DNA of 64,000 nt, taken from positions 3,157,001 through 3,221,000 of the forward strand of contig NZ_CP070502.1 in the NCBI RefSeq assembly GCF_018309085.1, read 5' to 3'. This stretch comes from Sporosarcina sp. Marseille-Q4063 (GTDB lineage: Bacteria; Bacillota; Bacilli; Bacillales_A; Planococcaceae). A program made the translations under genes and the position numbers. Below the pieces are notes generated by a model that was not told where the DNA came from, made no database searches, and was given only the letters and a program-made list of their open reading frames with translations. Shown here one piece after another: positions 27,138-35,524 of this stretch; the stretch's first letter is position 1, and each line of letters starts with the position of its first letter.

Positions 27138-28420
27138 TTGGACTTATATTACTTGGTATGTTTCTTGTTTTAATGATTTTGGGTGTTCCAATTGCTTTTG
27201 TCATCGCAATTGTTGCGTTTGTTGGTATTTTTAATGTGCCATATATTCCAGAAGTGACGGTTCCGGTGAAGATGATGAACGGGATTAATTCATTCGTGTT
27301 ATTGGCGGTTCCGTTGTTCATATTGGCTGCCAACTTAATGAATTCAGGAAAAATTTCTGAAAAGCTTATTCAATTGTCACTTGCGATTGTAGGACGGATT
27401 CGCGGAGGATTAGCACACGCAAATATCTTAGTATCGATGATTTTTGCAGGTGTATCTGGATCTGCGCAAGCCGACACTGCAGGTGTAGGGAAAATCCTTA
27501 TTCCGACAATGAAAAAGCAAGGCTATGACACTGAGACAGCGGTTGGTGTAACGGCTGCATCTTCTACAATTGGTGTAATTATTCCGCCAAGTATACCAAT
27601 GATTATTTTTGCTGGTTTAACGAATGCCAGTATTGGTGCATTATTTTTAGGCGGAATTATCCCAGGAATATTAATTGGCGTGGGAATGATGGTCTATGTT
27701 TACATATTGGCTCGAAAAAGAAACTATCCAAAAGCGGCAAAGACTGCACCTAGGGAGCTTGTAAAGTTACTAATTGAAACAATTCCAGCACTGCTTACTC
27801 CGGTTATTATTATCGGTGGGATTATTACTGGATTCTTTACAGCAACAGAGGCAGCAGCGGTCGCATCGTTGTATACGTTTATTATTAGTATGTTTTATTA
27901 CAAAACGATTAAGTGGAAAGACATGCCGAAAATCTTAACTGATACGCTTGCGCTTAGCTCATTGTCGCTATTTGCCTTAGCAGCCGCTAGCGCGTTAGGG
28001 GAATTGATGAGTTTTTACCAATTAGGTTTACTGGCTCAAGAATTCTTTGCTAATAATATCGGCACTAAATGGCTGTTCATCTTAATTATTATTGGTTTCT
28101 TCCTATTTATCGGAACGTTCATGGATGCGATTCCAGCTATGATTCTATTTGTTCCAGTAATTCTACCAACGTCAATTGCATTTGGTATGGATCCGGTTCA
28201 CCTAGGATTAATCGTTGTTATGACCTTGGCGATTGGTTTGGTAACACCACCATACGGGTTATGTCTGTTGCTGGCCGCGAAAATAGGGAACTTGTCGATA
28301 GAAAGATCGCTCTTTGCGGTTCTTCCGTATATTTTAATCGTATTGGCTGTCTTGTTATTTGTGGCGTTCTTCCCGAGCATCGCATTTTACATCCCGAATT
28401 TATTGAACCCATCTTTGTAG
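27134..28420 (+). CDS. TRAP transporter large permease (DctM family)
   Basis: A 428-residue, roughly 12-span permease. The conserved AVPLFILAANLMNSG, GGLAHANILVSMIFAGVSGSA and IIPPSIPMIIF stretches identify DctM, the ion-coupled transport subunit. Full length, translationally coupled to DctQ. It completes the operon's importer. Confidence 0.95.
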   Translation: MIGLILLGMFLVLMILGVPIAFVIAIVAFVGIFNVPYIPEVTVPVKMMNGINSFVLLAVPLFILAANLMNSGKISEKLIQLSLAIVGRIRGGLAHANILVSMIFAGVSGSAQADTAGVGKILIPTMKKQGYDTETAVGVTAASSTIGVIIPPSIPMIIFAGLTNASIGALFLGGIIPGILIGVGMMVYVYILARKRNYPKAAKTAPRELVKLLIETIPALLTPVIIIGGIITGFFTATEAAAVASLYTFIISMFYYKTIKWKDMPKILTDTLALSSLSLFALAAASALGELMSFYQLGLLAQEFFANNIGTKWLFILIIIGFFLFIGTFMDAIPAMILFVPVILPTSIAFGMDPVHLGLIVVMTLAIGLVTPPYGLCLLLAAKIGNLSIERSLFAVLPYILIVLAVLLFVAFFPSIAFYIPNLLNPSL

Positions 28421-28451
28421 AATAAACTAAGAGTGTTTAGGAAGTGTGGAA

Positions 28452-28733
28452 ATGGTTAATAGAGAGATTTTGAGTGCAGAAGGTTCTGTCATGCTTGTGA
28501 AAGTTCAATTGGCTGAAGGCTTTGTTGGTGACGTGGACCAACACCCTGAAGAGCAAATTAGTTATATTGAGCATGGTTTAGTGGAGTTTGAAGTTGGTGG
28601 GGTTGTTCGCGTGCTTGGTGTGGGGGAATCGGTTTATATTCCTTCGAATGTTGAGCATCGGGTGAGAGTGATTAAGGCGTGTGGGATTTTGGATGTGTTT
28701 ACGCCTGTTAGGGTGGATTTGTTGGGGGAATAA
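28452..28733 (+). CDS. Small cupin-domain protein
   Basis: A 93-residue single cupin barrel: HPEEQISYIEHGLVEFEVGG and the second motif VYIPSNVEHRV. Such small cupins act as sugar or keto-acid isomerases, mutarotases or sensors. ATG 28452 lies six bases after AGGAAGTG; an in-frame GTG at 28446 overlaps that site. It is the last gene of the LacI-controlled operon and a terminator follows, so it probably handles the same imported sugar acid. Confidence 0.75.
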   Translation: MVNREILSAEGSVMLVKVQLAEGFVGDVDQHPEEQISYIEHGLVEFEVGGVVRVLGVGESVYIPSNVEHRVRVIKACGILDVFTPVRVDLLGE

Positions 28734-28749
28734 TTGTGGATAAATGGAG

Positions 28750-28790
28750 AGCCGTCGAAGTGTGATTATATCGCTTTGGAGGCTTTTTTT
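28750..28790 (+). terminator. Rho-independent terminator after the cupin gene
   Basis: A 13-position stem (AGCCGTCGAAGTG with CGCTTTGGAGGCT; one mismatch and three G-T pairs) followed by seven T. It closes the LacI-controlled operon. Confidence 0.8.
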
Positions 28791-28935
28791 CACTGTGCTA
28801 TAGACAATAAAACGCAAAATTACATAAAAAGGGAAGTTTGCATATAGAAAGTTTTGCGACTTCCCTTTTTCAGGTTAGCATTGTCCCGAATTGTCGTACT
28901 TGGTGTCTACAGAAACAACAAATCACTTCTAAAAT

Positions 28936-29157
28936 TCAACCTATTAAATTATATTTCATCGCATATTCAACAAGTTCGTATCTTTTAGATAAGTTAAGTT
29001 TATTCATAAATCTTGTCTTATGGGCATCAACCGATTTGACACTAATCATTAATACTTCAGCGGTTTCGGTTATTGAGAACCCTTTCACAAGGAATTGCAG
29101 AACCTCCCGTTCTGGAATAATATGTTTAATCGCTAGGCTTAATAATGAATGAAAAAA
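28936..29157 (-). pseudogene. LuxR-type HTH domain remnant
   Basis: Reading the minus strand, about 73 codons between an in-frame TAG (29158-29160) and TGA (28936-28938) encode a LuxR/GerE helix-turn-helix: IPEREVLQFLVKGFS, TETAEVLMISVKSVDAHKTR and MNKLNLSKRYELVEYAM. There is no plausible start codon and no receiver domain, so it is the broken C-terminal end of a response regulator. The plus-strand ORF over the same bases is its shadow. It lies just before the aroQ-like promoter. Confidence 0.8.
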
Positions 29158-29187
29158 CTAAACATTTATAATTTGTTGAAAATTCTA

Positions 29188-29262
29188 TTGACATCAATTA
29201 ATATTTAATATAATATAAGTATCAAATGAAATCTAAAGTTTAAAACTACAGATTTTAGATTT
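29188..29262 (+). promoter_or_regulatory. Strong promoter with candidate GntR operator before the aroQ-like gene
   Basis: TTGACA at 29188-29193 is a perfect -35 box; TATAAT at 29209-29214 (15-base spacer) or TAATAT at 29211 (17-base spacer) is the -10. Just after the expected start lies an inverted repeat, AAATCTAAA (29229-29237) and TTTAGATTT (29254-29262). TTTTAAAATCTAA recurs at 29273-29285. Related motifs appear near the IolB-like gene and before the GntR gene, so this is a candidate repressor site for the whole cluster. Confidence 0.75.
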
Positions 29263-29303
29263 TATATAGCACTTTTAAAATCTAATAGAAGGGAGGGGGA
29301 TGT

Positions 29304-29729
29304 GTGAAAAAAATCTTACTTATAAATGGGGCAAACATGAATCTTCTTGGTTTAAGAGAACCTGATAAACTAGGTTCGGCTACGTTAGAAGAAATCAACA
29401 GAGAAGTAATAGATTACTCTAAAGGACTAGGTATTGAAGTTGATACTTATCAAAGTAATCATGAAGGAGACATAATCGATAGAATACAGCAGGCTAGTTT
29501 TGAGTACGCGGGTGTTATTATCAATCCGGGTTCATTTGGTCACTATAGTGTTGGTATAAAGGAGGCAATCAGTACGTTATCAATTCCTTGTATAGAGGTC
29601 CATCTGGCCAACTTTTTTAGAAACCCCGGGAATCAATCTACAATTGCTCCCGTTTGTACTGGAATGATTTCTGGTTTTGGTAAAGAGAGCTATTTGGTTG
29701 CAGTGGACACGCTTATGAAAATTCTTTAA
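29304..29729 (+). CDS. Type II 3-dehydroquinate dehydratase-like protein (divergent active site)
   Basis: A 141-residue AroQ-fold protein. NGANMNLLG, LREPD, SNHEGDIIDRIQ, INPGSFGHYSV and EVHLAN keep the fold and most ligands, including the conserved His residues. Two positions depart from well-studied enzymes: the catalytic-Tyr position after REP is Leu (REPDKLGS), and the Arg of the FRHxS segment is missing (FRNPGNQS). It is the first gene of a TRAP and sugar-acid cluster, not a shikimate operon, so it may dehydrate or bind a different hydroxyacid. GTG 29304 follows GGGAGGGGG. Confidence 0.85.
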   Translation: MKKILLINGANMNLLGLREPDKLGSATLEEINREVIDYSKGLGIEVDTYQSNHEGDIIDRIQQASFEYAGVIINPGSFGHYSVGIKEAISTLSIPCIEVHLANFFRNPGNQSTIAPVCTGMISGFGKESYLVAVDTLMKIL

Positions 29730-29776
29730 GTTATTATGGATAGTTGTTTCAAATAATTTAAATAGGAGGATTGATT

Positions 29777-30826
29777 ATGATAAAAAAGAAAAAAAAAAAT
29801 ATTGCTTTACTTTTAGCTTTGGTGGTAGCGCTTTCAATTACTACTGCATGTTCCGAGGATAACACGAATGTCCAAAGTTCAAGTAATGCTGAAGGGGTGA
29901 AGGAATTAGTATTAACAACCCAAACTGTAGGGACAGCAGTATATTCTAGAGCTTCGGCCTTTAACGAAATATTAAAACCTATACTTCCAGAGGATTATAG
30001 TATGGAAGTTCAGCCATCATCTACTGGAGGAGCGGCGACTGTACTTTTACTGGAGGAAAACAAGGCACAAATAGGAACATCCAACAATGTTCCGGCAAAA
30101 AAGTTATTTGAAGGAACATACGATGATAATCGTCCTGCCGTAAAAAATGTGGCTTCTATTCTTGGCGGTACAGACTTTACTTATATGACAATTATGTTTA
30201 CTGATTCCTTTGTTCAAAAAACTGGTATTAAAACATTTGAAGAAATAATTGAACAAAAATACCCTGTGAAAATAGTTACTAAGCAACCAGGAAGCTTTGG
30301 AATAACAGGTGCGGAAGACCTCTTAGACACAATGGATGTGAAATTTGAAGATATTAAATCTTGGGGAGGTGATGTGTTTCATATCGATCCTAGTCAAATG
30401 GTGGATATGTTAAAGGAAGGAAAGGCGGATATCTCAATAGATGTAGTGAGTCTTGGTCAACCGGCATTCTCCGAACTAACAATGACCACGCCTATGCATG
30501 TGATTGAAATATCAAAAGAGACTAGGGATAAACTAAATGACTATGGTTATGCCAACAAGGTAATGCCTGCTGAAAGTTGGAATGGACAAGATAATGACAT
30601 CCAAACTGTTGTAGGGACAGAATCCTTGGTTGTGAGGAAAGACGTTCCAGACGAGGTTGTATATGCCATAACCAAAGCAATCTGTGAAAATACGTCGAGA
30701 TTGGTAGAGCTAGTCCCGGTAATGAAAGACTTTGATCCGAAAAGTGCAGGTAACATAGAATACCTAGGAATACCTCTTCATCCAGGAGCTGAGAAATATT
30801 TTAAAGAAGTTGGATATCTACAATAG
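29777..30826 (+). CDS. TAXI-family TRAP transporter substrate-binding lipoprotein
   Basis: A 349-residue TAXI-type binding protein with a Lys-rich N-terminus, hydrophobic core and lipobox TTAC. The family pattern VLTTQTVGTAVYSRASAF and STGGAATVLLLEENKAQIG is present. TAXI proteins deliver organic acids to fused QM permeases. ATG 29777 lies seven bases after TAGGAGG and is preferred over TTG 29771. The fused permease follows after a short AT-rich hairpin. Confidence 0.9.
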   Translation: MIKKKKKNIALLLALVVALSITTACSEDNTNVQSSSNAEGVKELVLTTQTVGTAVYSRASAFNEILKPILPEDYSMEVQPSSTGGAATVLLLEENKAQIGTSNNVPAKKLFEGTYDDNRPAVKNVASILGGTDFTYMTIMFTDSFVQKTGIKTFEEIIEQKYPVKIVTKQPGSFGITGAEDLLDTMDVKFEDIKSWGGDVFHIDPSQMVDMLKEGKADISIDVVSLGQPAFSELTMTTPMHVIEISKETRDKLNDYGYANKVMPAESWNGQDNDIQTVVGTESLVVRKDVPDEVVYAITKAICENTSRLVELVPVMKDFDPKSAGNIEYLGIPLHPGAEKYFKEVGYLQ

Positions 30827-30858
30827 ACCTAATTGGTTTGGATGACATCAAAAACTAT

Positions 30859-30886
30859 AAGATGAAATATATTTTATCTTTTGTTT
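30859..30886 (+). terminator. AT-rich stem-loop between TAXI and permease genes
   Basis: AAGATGAAATA pairs with TATTTTATCTT (one G-T pair), followed by TTTTGTTTT. It probably works as a partial terminator or mRNA end-protector that favours the binding protein. Weak because it is AT-only. Confidence 0.45.
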
Positions 30887-30909
30887 TATAGTCCGGGGAG
30901 GATTTATTG

Positions 30910-32820
30910 ATGGAATTACCACTAAATAAAAAGGCTCATTCTATTAACATACTACTAGGAGTAATTGCGCTTGGTTGGTTGCTCACACAATTATACTTCA
31001 CATTATTTAAACCGATACACCCTATGATTCTGAGTCCGATTTTCCTTTCGTTCGCTTTGTCTTTAGTTTTCATTAGCAAACCAATAAATAAAAAGATTAT
31101 TTGGCCTAGGCTAATTGATTTTACCTTTGTAGGCATCCTCATTGGGGTCGTAATTTTTTATATTGGACATGAACAGCGTATAGTCAATAGAATTCCAAAC
31201 ATTGATCCAGTTTTACCTGGAGATATTGTTGTAACGTTAATCCTGCTCCTACTTTTGCTAGAAGCAGTTAGAAGAGTACTAGGGTTTAACTTGTTAATCT
31301 TTGTGTCAGTTTTTATTGCCTATGCATTTCTAGGACCTTATAGTCCTGGTTTTACAAATTTTTCGGGATTCTCATTGCACCAATTTACTGAGATCATGAC
31401 TTTGACTACAGAAGGATTATATGGAACTCCTTTATCGGCAACTGCCAGTTTCATCTTCTACTTTATTCTATTTGGAGTTATTTTCTCTGCATGCGGAGGA
31501 GGACAGGTCCTGATTGATATAGGTTTAAAGTTAGGTAATCCTGAAACCGGAGGTCCTGCCAAAGCAGCTGTGATAAGTAGTGCTCTTATGGGAATGATTA
31601 GTGGGAGCTCCGTTGCTAATGTAACCACGACAGGCGTTTTGACTATTCCGATGATGAAAAAGGTTGGTTATAAACCTGAACAAGCAGCAGCGATAGAGGC
31701 CGTTGCTTCTACGGGAGGACAGATAATGCCACCTATTATGGGTGTAGGAGCATTTATAATGGCAGAGCTGTTAGGTGTTAAATATGCTTCTATTGCTTTA
31801 GCAGCTACAATTCCGGCCTTAGCCTACTTTTTATCCATTCTTCTTCTTGTAGGATTTATTGCAAAGAGGAATAGGCATGAGGGGTCGGTGGCATTGGAAG
31901 ATATCAAGAATGTTGAATTTAAAACTCAGCCAATCTTACCGAGATTGTACTTGCTTATCCCGGCGTTCGTACTACTTGGTATGGTCCTCTCTGGTCAATC
32001 CTTAAGGAGTGCTGCACTTTACAGTATTCTGGCGATATTAGCACTTAATATTTTGATCCCAGCTAACCGTAAAGGTATTAAAGAAATCTATGAAGCATTT
32101 ATTGAAGGTATAAAGCAGGCGGCAAATATTACCCTTCCAATTGCAGCATGTGGAATTATTATTGGTGTCGTTATTCAATCTGGCCTAACCAATAAATTTT
32201 CCGCTGTAGTTGCAGCTGTTGGTGGATCAAGCCTTATTGCTGCCCTTTTGATTACTATGATAGGGTGTATGCTGCTTGGAATGGCTTTACCGACAGTAGC
32301 TGCATATCTAATTGGAGTTGTATTATTTGTACCAATCTTGATATCACTTGGTATACCAATTTTAATAGCGCATATGTTCTGCTTTTACTTTGGGGTTATT
32401 GCTCAAATTACTCCACCCGTTTGCTTGGCGTCCTTTACAGCGGCTGGTATTGCGGGGGCGAATCCTTGGAAAACAGGTTGGACAGGATTTGTTTATGCAT
32501 CAGTTTCATTTTTAATCCCATTTGTTTTCGTTTATCAGCCTGCAATACTCCTTATGGGATCACCCGTACAAATAATTGTAGCTGCTTTATTCCTGTACGC
32601 TGGCGTTTGGGCATTAGCCATAGCTATTTCCGGGTATATGTATGCGCCGCTTCATAAGTTTGAACGGTTATTGATGCTCACAGTAGCGCTACTTTTAATA
32701 GTACCTGAGTTAGCTACATCCCTAGTAGGCTTTGTCTTACTCGGAATAATTTTAGTCAAAAATATTAAAAGTAAAAGACTTAGTCGTCAAATTCCAAAAA
32801 TGGCATTAGAAAAAAGTTGA
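30910..32820 (+). CDS. TRAP transporter fused permease (DctQM type)
   Basis: A 636-residue membrane protein with a DctQ-like N-terminal part (about 1-130) fused to a DctM-like part. Core motifs include GLYGTPLSATASFIFYFILFG, MGMISGSSVANVTTTG and ASTGGQIMPPIMGVGAF, typical of TAXI-associated 4TM/12TM permeases. It forms a full importer with the preceding lipoprotein. ATG 30910 follows GGGGAGGA; a TTG precedes it in frame. Confidence 0.93.
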   Translation: MELPLNKKAHSINILLGVIALGWLLTQLYFTLFKPIHPMILSPIFLSFALSLVFISKPINKKIIWPRLIDFTFVGILIGVVIFYIGHEQRIVNRIPNIDPVLPGDIVVTLILLLLLLEAVRRVLGFNLLIFVSVFIAYAFLGPYSPGFTNFSGFSLHQFTEIMTLTTEGLYGTPLSATASFIFYFILFGVIFSACGGGQVLIDIGLKLGNPETGGPAKAAVISSALMGMISGSSVANVTTTGVLTIPMMKKVGYKPEQAAAIEAVASTGGQIMPPIMGVGAFIMAELLGVKYASIALAATIPALAYFLSILLLVGFIAKRNRHEGSVALEDIKNVEFKTQPILPRLYLLIPAFVLLGMVLSGQSLRSAALYSILAILALNILIPANRKGIKEIYEAFIEGIKQAANITLPIAACGIIIGVVIQSGLTNKFSAVVAAVGGSSLIAALLITMIGCMLLGMALPTVAAYLIGVVLFVPILISLGIPILIAHMFCFYFGVIAQITPPVCLASFTAAGIAGANPWKTGWTGFVYASVSFLIPFVFVYQPAILLMGSPVQIIVAALFLYAGVWALAIAISGYMYAPLHKFERLLMLTVALLLIVPELATSLVGFVLLGIILVKNIKSKRLSRQIPKMALEKS

Positions 32821-32859
32821 GTAAACGGTATTTAAAAAAATAATAGGCGGTGTATTAAA

Positions 32860-33918
32860 ATGGAGAAAATTCTAGTAAAGATTGATAATCAAAAAGTATT
32901 AAAACAGATTGAGGATTATGGTATTGTTCCAGTGGTGAAAATTGAAAACGTGAAGGACGCTGTTCCGCTTGCTAAGGCACTAATTGATGGGGGATTGAAT
33001 GTAGCTGAAATCACATTTAGAACGGATTGTGCCACTGATGTAATAAAAGAAATTACAAAGAAATATCCAGACATGCTTGTAGGAGCGGGTACAGTAAACT
33101 CAGTTGAACAGGTTAAGCAAGCAATGGATGCGGGTGCAAAGTATATTGTTTGTCCGGCCTTGATTGACGATGTTGTAGAGTATTGCTTACAACATAATAT
33201 TCTTGTAATCCCTGGTTGTACAACAGCATCAGATGTTCAAAAGGCAGTTTCATATGGGCTTACCAATTTGAAGTTCTTTCCAGCGGAATCATCTGGAGGG
33301 ATTCAGACTATTAGAGCTTTATCCTCAGTTTATGAAGGTGTACGTTTCATGCCGACAGGTGGGATAGATTTAGACAATATAAGTGAGTATGTCAATGATC
33401 CTAATGTAATTGCTTGCGGCGGAAGCTGGATGGTAAATCCAGAATTAATTAATGCTGGAGAATTTGATGAGATTAGAAAGCTTACACGTGATTCTATTTT
33501 CAAAATATTGAATTTTGATTTTGCGCATTTTGGAATCAACTGTGATACTGAGGAAGAAGGATACAAGAATATCTTCAAGTTAGCGGATATGTTTGACCTA
33601 ATACTGGGGGATACGGAAAGCTCAACATACGTAGGAAAAGATGTTGAAATTACGAAGCAACCTTTTAAAGTAAGAGGTCCGCATGGTCATATTGGTTATC
33701 ATACGGATAATCTCAAGAGAAGTATCTTTTATTTAAGTAACGCTGGCGTAGAGTTTAATATGGAACACATTAAATATCATGGTGATAAAATGTTCGTAAT
33801 TTATCTAAAGGATTATCTAGCTGGTTTTGCTATTCATATTGAAGAAAGAAATGACCATAATCCGTCTTCATGGGATCATCGTGATGATATTAAATCATTA
33901 ATCGGCTGGAATAATTAG
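32860..33918 (+). CDS. eda: KDPG/KHG aldolase fused to a VOC-like domain
   Basis: A 352-residue fusion. Residues 1-210 are a complete Eda-type aldolase: IVPVVKIE, VAEITFRT (catalytic Glu), GAGTV, VIPGCTTASDV, NLKFFPAE (Schiff-base Lys) and ACGGSWM. It cleaves KDPG to pyruvate and glyceraldehyde 3-phosphate. Residues about 220-352 form a second domain: FDFAHFGINC, GHIGYHTDNLKRSIFYLSNAG and YLAGFAIHIEE, a vicinal-oxygen-chelate pattern. Ordinary Eda is about 210 residues, so the extra domain may add an epimerase, lactonase-like or sensor step. Confidence 0.9.
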   Translation: MEKILVKIDNQKVLKQIEDYGIVPVVKIENVKDAVPLAKALIDGGLNVAEITFRTDCATDVIKEITKKYPDMLVGAGTVNSVEQVKQAMDAGAKYIVCPALIDDVVEYCLQHNILVIPGCTTASDVQKAVSYGLTNLKFFPAESSGGIQTIRALSSVYEGVRFMPTGGIDLDNISEYVNDPNVIACGGSWMVNPELINAGEFDEIRKLTRDSIFKILNFDFAHFGINCDTEEEGYKNIFKLADMFDLILGDTESSTYVGKDVEITKQPFKVRGPHGHIGYHTDNLKRSIFYLSNAGVEFNMEHIKYHGDKMFVIYLKDYLAGFAIHIEERNDHNPSSWDHRDDIKSLIGWNN

Positions 33919-33953
33919 TAGATAACTAGTCACTTTCAAAGGAGAGAAATTCT

Positions 33954-34961
33954 ATGGCGAAGAAAAAGATTATGGTACCATTCCCTGTTTTTAAGGAGGG
34001 GTTAACAGAGTTGTTTGAAAGGTATGATGTATATTATCCATCTGAGGTGGTTCCTAGAGAAGAAATACTGAAAATACTTCCTGAATATGATGCATTAATT
34101 TCTTGTGGTTTTAAACCAGACAAGGAAGCAATCGAGCGTATGGATAATATTAAGATCATGAGTACGTATGGTGTTGGATACGATAATGTGGATTTGGAAA
34201 CTATGAATGATAAGGGGATTCTTGTATGTAATCTACCGGATATTGTTACTGAATCTACTGCTGAATTCGGGATGGCACTCATGCTGTCTGTAATGAGAAG
34301 AGTAGCTGAAACTGATAGAAAGTTGCGCCTAGATCAAGATCTTCCATGGGGACCAATTGCAAATGTCGGTAGAGGACTAAATGGGAAAAGATTGGGTATT
34401 GTAGGAATGGGTAATATAGGTAGAGCCTTAGCAAGAAGAACAAAAGGGTTCATGATGGATGTAACATATCATAACAGGAATCGCCTGTCGGAAGAGGTTG
34501 AAAATGAGTATAACGCTACTTATGTTCCAACACTAGAGCAACTCTTAAAAGAGTCGGACATCGTAATGATTAATACACCGCTTACAACATCGACATACCA
34601 TATGTTTGATACACCGCAATTTGAAATGATGAAAGAGTCTGCTTTCTTGATAAATATTGGTAGGGGTCCAGTGGTTAATGAGCAAGCTTTAATTAATGCA
34701 TTACAAAATGGAGTGATTGCTGGAGCTGGACTTGATGTATTTGAGAATGAACCTAATATCCCTGATGCATTTAAGACAATGGATAATGTGGTTCTTGGTG
34801 CACACATGGCAACTGCAACAATTGAAACAAGAACAGAAATGGTTCGGTTGGCAGCTAAAAATATTATTGATTACTTGGAAGATGGTAAACATCCAAACCT
34901 TGTTAATCCGGAAGCCCTTCAAAATGTTCGACCATTGAATTCAGAAGTTTCAATCAGATAA
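33954..34961 (+). CDS. D-2-hydroxyacid dehydrogenase (first copy)
   Basis: A 335-residue NAD(P)-dependent D-isomer 2-hydroxyacid dehydrogenase. The Rossmann motif is GIVGMGNIGRALA; catalytic Arg, Glu and His lie in NIGRGP, ENEP and GAHMA. It would reduce a 2-keto acid such as 2-ketogluconate or glyoxylate, or oxidise the hydroxyacid, in the cytoplasm. It lies 36 bases after the aldolase gene behind GGAGAG. A second family member is encoded 4.7 kb downstream in the same cluster. Confidence 0.92.
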   Translation: MAKKKIMVPFPVFKEGLTELFERYDVYYPSEVVPREEILKILPEYDALISCGFKPDKEAIERMDNIKIMSTYGVGYDNVDLETMNDKGILVCNLPDIVTESTAEFGMALMLSVMRRVAETDRKLRLDQDLPWGPIANVGRGLNGKRLGIVGMGNIGRALARRTKGFMMDVTYHNRNRLSEEVENEYNATYVPTLEQLLKESDIVMINTPLTTSTYHMFDTPQFEMMKESAFLINIGRGPVVNEQALINALQNGVIAGAGLDVFENEPNIPDAFKTMDNVVLGAHMATATIETRTEMVRLAAKNIIDYLEDGKHPNLVNPEALQNVRPLNSEVSIR

Positions 34962-35033
34962 CTAGTGTTAAGTATGATGGGCCTCTTCAAGGAGGCTCAC
35001 TTACTTAAAAACTATTCAGGAGGAGAGTTTACT

Positions 35034-35486
35034 ATGGATAAAGATTATGATTTGCAGTGTTTTTACTGTACAAAAAGTGAGCCTTTATCAACGCTTATGA
35101 CAGAGGTATGTGTCTTGGACTCATCTACGGTTTACCTATTTCATGATCAAAAAAATCCTGGTAGATGCATAGTTGCTTCTAATGGACATAAAACAGAACT
35201 ATTTGAGTTTAGTTCTCAGGAAAGAAATGATTATTTTGAAGATGTATCTAATGTAGCAAAGGTAATACACGAACTATATGGTGCAGATAAAATCAATTAT
35301 GCCACTTATGGTGATCTAGCTCCTCATTTTCACGTACACTTGGTACCCAAAAAAGTAGATGGTGTTTCTTGGGGCAGTCCATTTAGTGACACACTTGAGA
35401 AAGTACATTTAACAGAAGAAGATAAGACTCAATGGATTGCTACTTTGAATTATCATATAAAAAAATACGTAAAACAAAAGATTTAA
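35034..35486 (+). CDS. HIT-family protein
   Basis: A 150-residue histidine-triad protein with catalytic HFHVHLVPK and an N-terminal CFYC pair that may bind zinc. HIT proteins hydrolyse or transfer nucleoside phosphates. ATG 35034 follows AGGAGGAG; an in-frame start at 34965 would bury that site. It is unusual inside a sugar-acid operon; it may repair or activate a nucleotide-linked intermediate. Its stop lies within a perfect 23-bp palindrome. Confidence 0.85.
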   Translation: MDKDYDLQCFYCTKSEPLSTLMTEVCVLDSSTVYLFHDQKNPGRCIVASNGHKTELFEFSSQERNDYFEDVSNVAKVIHELYGADKINYATYGDLAPHFHVHLVPKKVDGVSWGSPFSDTLEKVHLTEEDKTQWIATLNYHIKKYVKQKI

Positions 35487-35502
35487 AATCAGATTTTAAA
35501 TC
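35480..35502. promoter_or_regulatory. Perfect 11-1-11 palindrome, candidate GntR operator
   Basis: GATTTAAAATC, one base, GATTTTAAATC: exact inverted repeats overlapping the stop of the HIT gene and ending 22 bases before the IolB-like ATG. TCTAAA follows at once. The core matches the AAATCTAAA/TTTAAAATCTAA motifs before the aroQ-like and gntR genes. It lacks a GC stem and T run, so a protein-binding site is likelier than a terminator. Confidence 0.65.
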
Positions 35503-35524
35503 TAAAAAATTGGAGGTTTGGAAA

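Noticed and set aside
28838..29152. Plus-strand 104-codon ORF
   Set aside because: It is antisense to the LuxR helix-turn-helix remnant, whose minus-strand reading matches a known family.
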